Source of the DNA: Actinomycetota bacterium
GTDB taxonomy: Bacteria > Actinomycetota > UBA4738
NCBI GenBank assembly: GCA_005885025.1
Contig: VAYC01000171.1
Location: 1-10,687, forward strand
DNA: 10,687 nucleotides
Reading direction: 5' to 3'
Position numbers and translations under genes: made by a program. The notes under the pieces were generated by a model, which was given only the letters and a program-made list of their open reading frames with translations, was not told the origin of the DNA and ran no database searches. Positions 1 through 8,209 of the stretch are shown piece after piece (the first letter of the stretch is position 1; each line of letters starts with the position of its first letter).

Positions 1-732
1 ACATCTTCCAGTCGCCTGACCTCGGCATGCTCTTCAACTTCTCGTTGAACCTGAAGGGCGTCGCGATCGGGACGGCCATCGCCCTCGTCGTGTCCGTCAT
101 GTTGTCCGACTTCTTCGACACGATGGGTACGGTCGTTGGGATCGCGGGCGAGGCCGGGCTTCTCGACAGGGACGGCAAGCTCCCGGGCATCCAGCGTGTC
201 CTGCTCGTGGACTCCCTGGCGGCAGCGGCCGGGGGAGTTGCCTCCGCCTCTTCGAACACGACCTACATCGAGAGCGCGGCGGGCGTGTCCGAAGGCGGTC
301 GGACCGGCCTCACCTCGGTGGTGGTGGCGATCCTGTTCTTCGGCACGCTGTTCCTCGGCTCACTGGCCGGGACGATGCCCACCGAGGCCACGGCGCCGGT
401 CCTGCTGATCGTGGGCTACTTCATGATGGTCCTGGTCAGGGACATCAACTGGGCCAGTCCCGAGATCGGGATCCCGGCCCTCCTGATCATCCTGGTCCAA
501 CCCCTGACGTTCAGCATCACGAACGGCGTCGGGGCCGGATTCATCGCGTATCGCCTACACGGTCATCCAGATCCTCAACGGGAACGGGCTCCGCGACCTG
601 GCCTTCACCGCCAACGCCGTCGGCAGGAGCGACTGGAACGCGCTGAAGACTCGGGCGTGGAAGCTCCACCCGCTGATGGTGGTCGTGTCGGCCGTCTTCG
701 GCTGGTACTTCTGGAAGGGGCTCCTGCCCTAG
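1..732 (+). pseudogene. AzgA-type NCS2 purine permease, C-terminal part, frameshifted
   Basis: This is the C-terminal half of a guanine/hypoxanthine/adenine permease of the AzgA branch of the NCS2 family, an inner-membrane proton symporter for purine bases. The reading frame is already open at base 3, so the N-terminus lies outside the window. Seen in the sequence: a hydrophobic helix followed by the family signature SDFFDTMGT (about bases 105-131), then GLLDRDGKLPGIQR, the NTTYIESAAGVSEGGRTGLT block, and the late motif SITNGVGAGFIA. After FIA (base 548) the frame fails. The expected ending, YTVIQILNG through HPLMVVVSAVFGWYFWKG, continues in the +1 frame from base 556 to a TAG at 730-732. Deleting bases 543-549 restores a perfect FIAYTVI join, so the lesion is a 7-bp near-tandem duplication. 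Left uncorrected, the frame runs on in nonsense to 974. It precedes the purine-catabolic genes and would feed them. The family call is strong. The exact base transported is not determinable. Confidence 0.88.
543..556. repeat. 7-bp near-tandem duplication causing the permease frameshift
   Basis: The two adjacent heptamers atcgcgt (543-549) and atcgcct (550-556) differ by one base. Removing the first gives ttc atc gcc tac acg, which reads FIAYT and joins the two permease frames exactly. A 7-base insertion shifts the frame by one. It can be a real slippage duplication or an assembly artefact. Confidence 0.75.
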
Positions 733-744
733 CCAGCGGGAATC

Positions 745-758
745 CACGAAGCACGAAG
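745..758. repeat. Perfect 7-bp tandem repeat next to the terminator
   Basis: The heptamer cacgaag occurs twice in a row (745-751 and 752-758), overlapping the left arm of the hairpin at 754-783. No function is evident. Confidence 0.6.
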
Positions 759-786
759 GGGGCGCCTGCGGGCGCCCCCTTCGTTT
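754..786 (+). terminator. Intrinsic terminator-like hairpin after the permease
   Basis: The arm cgaagggggcgcc (754-766) pairs perfectly with ggcgcccccttcg (771-783): 13 bp, very GC-rich, with the 4-nt loop tgcg. A short T-run (784-786) follows. It lies 21 bp after the permease stop, where a terminator is expected. The T-run is short, so termination may be incomplete. Only 16 bases separate the hairpin from the next gene's ATG, so it could also influence expression of that gene. Confidence 0.75.
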
Positions 787-791
787 ACTGT
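786..791 (+). promoter_or_regulatory. Candidate -10 hexamer for a near-leaderless start of the PLP gene
   Basis: TACTGT fits the actinobacterial TANNNT -10 pattern and ends 11 nt before the ATG at 803. No Shine-Dalgarno sequence is visible before this ATG, so a transcript starting a few bases upstream of it is plausible. The -35 region would fall inside the terminator hairpin, with no recognisable -35 box. This is inferential. Confidence 0.3.
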
Positions 792-802
792 CTGCGCCAG
801 CG

Positions 803-2299
<1,497 letters not shown>

Positions 2300-2310
2300 C
2301 GGTCGTTCGA

Positions 2311-3702
2311 ATGCTCCTGATCAAGGGCGGGACGCTGGTCGACGAAGCCGGGATCCGGGCGGGCGACGTGCTGATCGAGGGCGAACGCATCGCCGCCGTG
2401 GGCCCGGAGATCCACGCCTCAGGCGCGGGCGTCATCGACGCCGGCGGCGCGCTGGTGATCCCGGGCGGGATCGACGTCCACACCCACTTCGATCTCCCGG
2501 TCGGGGCCGTCCGCTCGGCGGACGACTTCGAGAGCGGCACGGTGGCGGCGGCGTGCGGAGGTACGACGTGCGTGCTGGACTTCGCCGGTGCGGGGCGAGA
2601 GGGTCCGGAGCAAGCGCTTCTGGAATGGCACGCCAAGGCCCGAGGCCGGGCTGCCGTCGATTACGGGTTCCACCTGACCGTAACCTCCGTGCCCGATCGT
2701 CCGGACGAGGCGGAAGCGCTCTTCAGATGGTTGCTCGAGCAGGGCGTGGCCAGTGTGAAGCTCTACCTGGCCTACCCGGAGCGCCTGATGGTCGACGACG
2801 CGACGCTCGCCCGGGCCCTCGCAGCCGCCGCTCAGACCGGAGTGCTGGTGTGCGTCCACGCCGAGGGCGGGAAGGCCATCGATCGGCTGACCGCGGACGT
2901 GCTGGCTTCCCGGCGCACACAACCGGATGCGCTCCCCTCCGCGCGTCCACCCGAGGTCGAAGCCGAAGCGGTTCGGCGGGCCGCCGGCCTTGCCGCTCAG
3001 GCCGGAGCTCCCCTCTACGTCGTCCACCTGTCCAGCGCGGCCGGGCTGGAAGCGGTTCGCGGCGCGCAACGGGCCGGCATCCGGGCGCTTGCCGAGACCT
3101 GCCCGCAGTATCTGTTCCTCACCTCGGAGAGACTGTCCGGCCCCCCGGACGTGTCGGCGAACTTCGTGTGCGCGCCGCCGCTGCGGACGAAAGCGGACGC
3201 GGACGCGCTCTGGGCCGGCCTGGCCGACGGGACGGTGGACGTAGTGGCGACGGACCACTGCCCGTTCACGACCGCCGACCGCGCGCGGGGCGTACTGGGC
3301 GGCGATCGATGGTCCACGTTCGCCCAGATCCCAGGCGGCCTCCCCGGCGTTGAGACTCGTCTCTCCCTCCTCTATCAAGGCGTGCGGCAGGAACGCCTGT
3401 CGCCGGCGCGGTGGGTCGAGCTCAGCTCCGGGGCGCCGGCAAGGCTGTTCGGGCTGGCGCACCGAAAGGGGCGGCTCGCCGAAGGACTCGACGCCGACGT
3501 GGTGGTATTCGATCCGCTGGCACGACGCCGGTTGGATGCCGGTGCCCTCCACATGCGGACGGACCACAGCCCGTACGAGGGGATGGAGGTCCTGGGATGG
3601 CCCGCCGTCACCATTGCCCGGGGCCGCTTGGTGGCCCGAGGCGGCGAGCCGGCCGACGTTGAACCGGGGTGGGGGAGGTTCGTGCCGCGGGGCCCTCGCT
3701 GA
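2311..3702 (+). CDS. hyuA: D-hydantoinase / dihydropyrimidinase-type cyclic amidohydrolase
   Basis: This 463-residue amidohydrolase hydrolyses cyclic imides or ureides (hydantoin, dihydropyrimidine or a related purine breakdown product) with a binuclear metal centre in the cytosol. All expected ligands are visible: H57 and H59 (DVHTHFD), the carbamylated lysine K150 (SVKLYLAY), H183 (CVHAEGG), H239 (VVHLSS) and D315 (ATDHCPF). The later positions coincide with the numbering used for D-hydantoinases, and Y155, the stereochemistry-gating tyrosine of that family, is in place. K150 followed by LYLAY favours hydantoinase or dihydropyrimidinase over allantoinase. The C-terminal SGAPARLFGL...GRLAEGLDADVVVFDP closes the small beta domain. 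I chose ATG 2311 because MLLIKGGTLVD is the canonical family start; an upstream GTG (2242) in the same frame would overlap the PLP gene. There is no clear Shine-Dalgarno sequence, so translational coupling over the 11-nt gap is likely. The true substrate is unknown; HyuA in E. coli sits beside ygeW/ygeX. Confidence 0.9.
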   Translation: MLLIKGGTLVDEAGIRAGDVLIEGERIAAVGPEIHASGAGVIDAGGALVIPGGIDVHTHFDLPVGAVRSADDFESGTVAAACGGTTCVLDFAGAGREGPEQALLEWHAKARGRAAVDYGFHLTVTSVPDRPDEAEALFRWLLEQGVASVKLYLAYPERLMVDDATLARALAAAAQTGVLVCVHAEGGKAIDRLTADVLASRRTQPDALPSARPPEVEAEAVRRAAGLAAQAGAPLYVVHLSSAAGLEAVRGAQRAGIRALAETCPQYLFLTSERLSGPPDVSANFVCAPPLRTKADADALWAGLADGTVDVVATDHCPFTTADRARGVLGGDRWSTFAQIPGGLPGVETRLSLLYQGVRQERLSPARWVELSSGAPARLFGLAHRKGRLAEGLDADVVVFDPLARRRLDAGALHMRTDHSPYEGMEVLGWPAVTIARGRLVARGGEPADVEPGWGRFVPRGPR

Positions 3703-3706
3703 CCGG

Positions 3707-4063
3707 CTAGAGCGAAGCGGGGGCCATGGCGCGGTTGAGCCGGCGGAGCTGGCGGAGCTCGGCCATCCGGAACAGCACCCACGCGGCAACGGCGATCGTG
3801 AGGGCCCAGATGCGCCAGCGCTCGTCCTCCAGCCGCTCCGTCACCGTCTCGGACCACTGGTCGGGGAGCCGTTGGGCGATCTCCTGCACGCGGCTCACGG
3901 TCTGGCGGGCCGCACGCTCCGCAGCCTTGCGCTGGCGGCGCTTGCGGGCCCGGCGGGCGATCAGCCAGACGCTTCCGCCGCCACCGGCGGCGGTGAGGCC
4001 CGTCAGCAGCGCGGTCCGGCGGCCGTTCGCGCTCGGCTCTTGCAGGGTTTCAGACATGGACAT
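3707..4063 (-). CDS. Small two-helix membrane protein, function unknown
   Basis: This is a 118-residue protein that I do not recognise. The ATG at 4063 is preceded by a strong Shine-Dalgarno AGGAGGG with 5-nt spacing, which fixes the start and supports a real gene. There are two hydrophobic stretches: TALLTGLTAAGGGGSVWLIA (about residues 18-37) and IWALTIAVAAWVLF (about 84-97). Between them lies a very basic segment rich in R, K and A (about 38-60) that is probably helical or coiled-coil. The C-terminal tail is again basic. This suggests a bitopic hairpin membrane protein with a charged cytoplasmic domain. It ends 4 bp from the hydantoinase stop (convergent) and lies 76 bp downstream of the adenine deaminase on the same strand. 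Nothing links it to purine metabolism except position. The reading frame, codon use and start signal look genuine. Confidence 0.7.
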   Translation of the reverse strand: MSMSETLQEPSANGRRTALLTGLTAAGGGGSVWLIARRARKRRQRKAAERAARQTVSRVQEIAQRLPDQWSETVTERLEDERWRIWALTIAVAAWVLFRMAELRQLRRLNRAMAPASL

Positions 4064-4068
4064 GGAAT

Positions 4069-4075
4069 CCCTCCT
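4069..4075 (-). promoter_or_regulatory. Strong Shine-Dalgarno of the 118-residue membrane protein
   Basis: AGGAGGG on the minus strand lies 5 nt before the ATG at 4063. It is the best ribosome binding site in the window, and the purine genes lack one. Confidence 0.75.
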
Positions 4076-4105
4076 GTCAGGCGGTCCCCGTACCCATACC
4101 CGCCC

Positions 4106-4131
4106 CCCGGCCGGCTAAGCGCCGGACCGGG
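4106..4131 (-). terminator. Hairpin downstream of adenine deaminase, possible weak terminator
   Basis: Two 5-bp GC stems pair coaxially: cccgg (4106-4110) with ccggg (4127-4131), and ccggc (4111-4115) with gccgg (4121-4125). There is one bulged base (4126) and a 5-nt loop. It starts 9 bp beyond the adenine deaminase stop on the minus strand. No U-run follows, so termination is doubtful. Confidence 0.3.
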
Positions 4132-4139
4132 CTGCTCGC

Positions 4140-5886
4140 TCAGACCTCGAGCGGGACCACCTCGAAGCGAACCGTGTCGACCAGCCCCCGGTCCGTGATC
4201 TTCAGCTCCGGGACCACCGACAGCGCCAGGAACGACATCGCCATGAACGGCGCGGGGATCTTCGCCCCGAGCACTCGAGAGGCCGCCTCCGTCCGGGTCA
4301 CCGCGGCGGCGACCTCCTCGGCCGGGCGGTCGGAGAGCAGGCCGCCGATCGGGCACGGGACCTCTGCCAGCGGCCGTCCGTCCGCCACCGCCACCTGGCC
4401 GCCGCCGATCTCGGCGAGGCGATTGACCGCGGCGGCCATGTCCGCGTCGTCGACCCCGACCACGACCACGTTGTGGGCGTCGTGGGCATGCGTGGAAGCG
4501 AGGGCGCCGCGCTCCAGTCCGAAACCGTTGACGAACCCCACCCCGATCCTCCCGGTCTCGCGGTGTCGCTCGACCACCGCGATCTTGGCCAGGTCACGGG
4601 CCGGGTCGGCCAGGGCCTGTCCGTCGCGGAGCGAGGGTTCGGCCACGAGCGACCGCGTCACGATCTGTCCCGCCTCCACCCCGATGACGCGGACGGGGCC
4701 GCCGGCTCGCACCGCGAAGTCCTTCGCGGAGAGGCGTCGAACACGAACGCTGCCCCGCATCCAATCCGGAGCGGCGACCTTCGGCACGTCGAGCACCCGG
4801 CCGTCGGCGGCGACCAGCCGCCCGCGCTTCCACACCCGAACGGGGCGGAAGCCTTCGACGTCGGGAACGGCGACAACGTCGGCGACATAGCCCGGGGCCA
4901 CCGCACCGTGCTGGTAGAGCCGGTGGTAACGGGCCGCGAACAGCGTCGCCATCACGATCGCCCAGTACGGCCTGCAGCCGAGCGAAACCGCCTTCCGCAT
5001 GACGTGATTGATGTGGCCCTCGGCGAGGAGTTGGTCCGGCTCACGATCGTCGGTGCACAGCAGGCAGTTGCCGGGGCTACTCCTGGACCAGCGGGAGCAG
5101 CGCCTCGAGGTTCCTCGCTGCCGATCCCTCCCGGATCATGATCCACATCCCGAGCCGTCGCTTCTCCAACGCTTCCTGGTACGTCGTGCATTCGTGGTCG
5201 CTGCGAACGCCGGCGGCCAGGTAGGCGTTCAACTCGCGCCCCGAAAGCCCCGGGGCGTGTCCGTCGATGTGCCCCGCCCCCCGCCGAAAGGCGGCCTCGA
5301 TCTTGGCGAGGGCGTCGGCCCGGCCGGAAACCACGCCCGGGAAATCCATCATCTCGGCCACGCCGATGGCCCTGGGCTCCTCCTCCAGGAACTTCGCGAT
5401 GTCTTCGGCCTCGATGGAGGCGCCGTTCGACTCGAACTGGCTGGCGGGGACGCACGAAGAAACCATCACGTAGTAATCGAGCGGGATCCGGTCGGCTGCC
5501 TGCAGGAGGGCCCGAACACCGTCGAGGCCGAACACGTTGGCGATCTCGTGAGGGTCGATGACGACCGTGGTCGTGCCGTGGGGGAGGGCAGCGCGGGCGA
5601 ATTCGTCGACCATGAGCTTGGTCGACTCCAGATGCATGTGGCCGTCGATGAAGCCGGGAAGGAGGATGAGCCCGGTCGCGTCGAACGTCTCCTTGCCCTC
5701 GTAGCCCGGTCCGATGGCGGCCACGTACTCACCCGCCACGGCGATATCGGCGTCGAGGAATTCGCCCGTGAACACCGAGAGGACGCGTCCACCCTTGATG
5801 ACCAGGTCCGCGGGTTGGTCGCCTCTGGCCACGGCCAAGCGGTGGGCCAGATCGGCCTGGAAGGCACCGCCGGTCGCTCCCGACAT
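4140..5886 (-). pseudogene. ade: Adenine deaminase, interrupted by a 1-base frameshift
   Basis: Adenine deaminase of the Ade/AdeC amidohydrolase family, which converts adenine to hypoxanthine and ammonia in the cytosol. The N-terminal piece (5886-5077, 269 residues) contains the metal motif GHMHLES (H83, H85), GVAEMMDFPG (E178), GHIDGHAPGLSG and REGSAARNLEALLPLV. It hits a TAG at 5079-5077. The rest continues in another frame: GNCLLCTDDREPDQLL, GHINHVMRKAVSLG, PGYVADVVAVPD, then the family C-terminal signatures EVPCPIGGLLSDRPAEEV and LALSVVPELKITDRGLVD, ending at 4140. Removing the single base at 5079 gives VQESPGNCLLCTDD and a 581-residue protein, the normal length for the family. A separate ATG at 5000 exists but would begin mid-domain, so two independent genes are unlikely. 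No Shine-Dalgarno sequence precedes ATG 5886. The gene supplies hypoxanthine to the dehydrogenase encoded further right. Confidence 0.92.
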
Positions 5887-5897
5887 GTTGGCGTCGG

Positions 5898-5903
5898 AGT
5901 CTA
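5898..5903 (-). promoter_or_regulatory. Candidate -10 hexamer for adenine deaminase
   Basis: TAGACT on the minus strand fits TANNNT and ends 11 nt before the ATG at 5886, the same spacing as the TACTGT before the PLP gene. No Shine-Dalgarno sequence or convincing -35 box is visible. This is inferential. Confidence 0.3.
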
Positions 5904-6036
5904 CCTGGCGACCCTTCGCGTTGCGGTGGGATGATGCGCCCAGTGACGGGGCCGCCGTGGATCAAACGGGAGGAATCTGCTCGTGCTGGCCCAGGAGCGC
6001 GCCGCCGCGGACGTGGCGGCCGGAAGGGGGGAGGCA

Positions 6037-7121
6037 ATGGGAACCGAAGCCACCACGGGGCGTGAGGATGACCTGGACGAGAAGGCCGGAGCGTTCGTTG
6101 GGAGGCTTTTCGAGGCCGGCCTGGGCGGATTCGATCTCCTGACCGTCTACCTGGGAGATCGCCTTGGCCTGTACCGACAACTGGCGGAGAAGGGTTCGGG
6201 GACACCCGACGAGCTGGCTCGGAGAGCCGGGATCCATCCCCGGCGGTTTCCGGGATCCTGGAGGTGGACGACACCCAGAAGCCAGCGGACCAGCGACGAT
6301 ACTCGCTCCCGGCCGCGCATGCAGAGGCCTTGACCAAGCCGGACAGCCTGTTCTCCATCTCCCCAGTGGCGCGGGCCCTTGTTTCCGCAACCCAGGCGCT
6401 GCCCCAACTTCTGAGAGCCTTCCGGACCGGAGAAGGGGTGGCGTGGAGCGCCTACGGTTCCGACATGATCGAATCCCAGGGCGACTTCAACCGGCCCTGG
6501 CTTGTCAACCTGTTCGGCGCCGAGTTCCTGCCGGCCATCCCCGATGTCCACCAGCGTCTCCTCGCCGATCCCCCGGCCCGGGTGGTCGACGTGGCCTGCG
6601 GAGTGGGGTGGGCCGCCATCGCCATCGCCAAGTCCTACCCCAAGGTCAGTGTCGATGGCTTCGATCCGGATGAGTCCTCGATCGACGAAGCCCGCCGGCT
6701 GGCCAAGGAGTCCGGGGTGGACGACAGGGTTCGGTTCGAGGTTCGCGATGGGGAGGATGTCGGAAAGGAGGGGCCGTACGACCTGGCCGTGGTCGTCGAG
6801 GCCATCCACGATGTCTCTCGACCCGTCGAGATCCTGGCGGCGATCAGGGAGGGCCTGGCTCCATCCGGGGTGCTCCTGGTGGCGGACGAGCGGGTCGCCG
6901 ACGCGTTCACTGCACCCGGAGACGATGTCGAGCGCTTCATGTACGCGGCGAGTGTTCTGGTGTGCCTCCCGGGTGGTCTCGCAGAGCAGCCCTCGGCTGC
7001 TACAGGGACGGTGATGCGCGCCGGCACCTTCCGGGATTACGCAACCAAGGCGGGGTTCCGGGACGTGGAGGTCCTTCCGTTCGAGCCAGGGTTCCTGCGG
7101 TTCTACCGGCTCACGCCCTGA
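6037..7121 (+). pseudogene. Winged-helix SAM-dependent methyltransferase with an internal deletion/frameshift
   Basis: Class I SAM methyltransferase of the kind with an N-terminal winged-helix dimerisation domain (Rv2258c-like). The first part (from ATG 6037) reads FDLLTVYLGDRLGLYRQLAEKG and DELARRAGIHPR. The frame is then lost near 6241-6243. The continuation VSGILEVDD...RRYSLPAAHAEAL is in the frame entered at 6243 and runs to 7121. Homologues carry about ten residues here (pattern RYVREWLEQQA). Their absence plus a one-base shift suggests a deletion of about 28 bp; restoring it would give about 370 residues, normal for the family. The methyltransferase domain is complete: the SAM loop VVDVACGVGW (about 6581-6610), acidic GFDPDESSIDEA, then YDLAVVVEAIHDVSRP. 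ATG 6037 has a purine-rich Shine-Dalgarno tract (6024-6034). GTG 5983, in frame with its own SD-like gggagga, is an alternative. The substrate is unknown and a link to purines is only positional. A GTG at 6264 could start a shorter protein lacking most of the N-terminal domain. Confidence 0.8.
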
Positions 7122-7133
7122 ACCGCTCCTCGG

Positions 7134-8129
7134 TCAAGCGGGGCCGCCCATGGTCAGGGCCATGAGCGCCTTGCCCGTGTGGAGTCGGTTCTCCGCCTCG
7201 TCGTAGACCACCGACTGCGGCCCGTCGATGACCTCGTCGGCGACCTCGTTCCCTCGGTCGGCCGGCAGGCAGTGCATGTACAGCGCTTCCGGCTTGGCCA
7301 AGCTCATCCGGCGTGCGTCGCAGATCCAGTCCTGGTACCGGCGGGAGGCGGCCAGCGCCGCCGACTCGTCCCGGAAGAGCTCGAGGTTGCCCCACGACTT
7401 GGGGTAGACCACGTCGGCGTCTTCGAACGCGGCGTCCATGTCGTCGGTGATGGAGATCGAACCGCCTCCTTCGGCCGCCGCCCGGTCCGCCTTCTTCAGG
7501 ACCTCGGGCATGAGGTCCCATCCCCGCGGATGGGCCAGCACGACGTCCATGCCGAACCGGGGAAGGAGCGTACACAGCCCCTGGGGGACCGACAGCGGCT
7601 TTGCGTAAGAGGGCGCGTAGGCCCACGAGACGGCCACGCGCAGGCCCTTCAGGCCCTGGCCGCGGTGCTCCCGGATCGTCATTAGGTCTGCCAGCGTCTG
7701 CGTGGGGTGGTCGACGTCGCATTGAAGGTTGATCATGGGGACCTCGGCGTGACGGGCGATGTCCCGCATGTACGGGTTGCCCTCGTACGGGATGAGGTCG
7801 TGCCGGACGGCGATGCCGTGCCCGTAGCGAGACAGGATCACTCCCATATCCTTGGGACTATCGCCGTGGGCGACCTGGGTCTTCTCGGCGTCCAGGTAGT
7901 GGGCGTGCCCGCCGAGCTGCGTCATCCCGGCCTCGAACGCGTTGCGGGTTCGCGTCGACTTGTCGAGGAACAGCATGAAGAGGGTCTTGTCGGGCAAGAG
8001 GCGGTGCGGCTCGCCTCGCTTGAACTTCTCCTTCAGCTCGGACGCGAGGGACAGGGCCTCCTCGATCTCCTCCACCGACCAATCGATGGTCTCGATGAAG
8101 TCGCGCCCCGCCAGCGCCTGTCGCTCCAC
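7134..8129 (-). CDS. ygeW: YgeW-type knotted carbamoyltransferase
   Basis: A 331-residue member of the aspartate/ornithine carbamoyltransferase superfamily, closest by eye to E. coli YgeW. The carbamoyl-phosphate motif STRTR is at 58-62, HPTQ begins at H141 in NLQCDVDHPTQTLADL, and HCLP is at 286-289. Features that single out YgeW are the segments WAYAPSYAKPLSVPQG, RFGMDVVLAHPRGWDL, DADVVYPKSW and ALYMHCLPAD. E. coli YgeW is described as a knotted, probably catabolic transcarbamylase whose natural substrate was not identified. If catabolic, it would cleave a carbamoyl-amino compound with phosphate to give carbamoyl phosphate, which can yield ATP. The protein is about 65 residues shorter than E. 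coli YgeW. The start is GTG 8129; no Shine-Dalgarno sequence precedes it and a leaderless transcript is plausible. It converges with the methyltransferase (12-bp gap) and is divergent from the 76-residue gene. An ornithine carbamoyltransferase role is less likely given the YgeW-specific motifs and the hyuA/xdh context. Confidence 0.88.
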   Translation of the reverse strand: MERQALAGRDFIETIDWSVEEIEEALSLASELKEKFKRGEPHRLLPDKTLFMLFLDKSTRTRNAFEAGMTQLGGHAHYLDAEKTQVAHGDSPKDMGVILSRYGHGIAVRHDLIPYEGNPYMRDIARHAEVPMINLQCDVDHPTQTLADLMTIREHRGQGLKGLRVAVSWAYAPSYAKPLSVPQGLCTLLPRFGMDVVLAHPRGWDLMPEVLKKADRAAAEGGGSISITDDMDAAFEDADVVYPKSWGNLELFRDESAALAASRRYQDWICDARRMSLAKPEALYMHCLPADRGNEVADEVIDGPQSVVYDEAENRLHTGKALMALTMGGPA

Positions 8130-8135
8130 GCGGCG

Positions 8136-8141
8136 ACTATC
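8136..8141 (-). promoter_or_regulatory. Candidate -10 element for a leaderless carbamoyltransferase mRNA
   Basis: GATAGT on the minus strand matches TATAAT at 4 of 6 positions and ends exactly 6 nt before the GTG at 8129. That is the spacing expected if transcription starts at the start codon. No -35 box is evident. Confidence 0.3.
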
Positions 8142-8162
8142 TCACAGCCTGTCGCTGCCTCC

Positions 8163-8171
8163 TGCTATGTT
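8163..8171 (+). promoter_or_regulatory. Candidate extended -10 for the 76-residue gene
   Basis: TGCTATGTT fits the extended -10 pattern TGnTAnnnT and lies 38 bp before the GTG at 8210, in the short divergent gap with the carbamoyltransferase gene. No good -35 box is present. Confidence 0.3.
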
Positions 8172-8198
8172 TCCTCGATGAGCTCTCCCTCACCAACG

Positions 8199-8207
8199 AG
8201 GGGGGAG
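8199..8207 (+). promoter_or_regulatory. Shine-Dalgarno of the 76-residue gene
   Basis: The purine tract AGGGGGGAG ends 2 nt before the GTG at 8210, with its SD-like core about 5-8 nt away. It supports translation from this GTG. Confidence 0.5.
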
Positions 8208-8209
8208 AC

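Noticed and set aside
3691..3725. Hairpin between the convergent hydantoinase and membrane-protein genes
   Set aside because: The two short stems (tcgct/agcga and ggccc/gggcc) are separated by a 5-base bulge and no T-run follows. This is too weak to call a terminator.
2419..3789. 456-codon open frame on the minus strand
   Set aside because: It is antisense to the hydantoinase, whose catalytic residues are all in the plus frame. No recognisable protein is encoded.
4140..5000. Separate gene starting at ATG 5000
   Set aside because: It begins in the middle of the adenine deaminase domain, and the residues upstream of the ATG continue the same family motifs across the frameshift.
5008..5934. 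308-codon open frame on the plus strand
   Set aside because: It is antisense to adenine deaminase; its composition and lack of domains indicate a shadow frame.
5887..6036. Regulator operator or riboswitch in the divergent ade/methyltransferase gap
   Set aside because: I found no clear palindrome, purine-riboswitch core or paired promoter boxes beyond the single -10-like hexamer listed.
7122..7133. Terminator between the methyltransferase and carbamoyltransferase genes
   Set aside because: Only a 5-bp ccgct/agcgg pairing is visible, without a T-run; nothing convincing.
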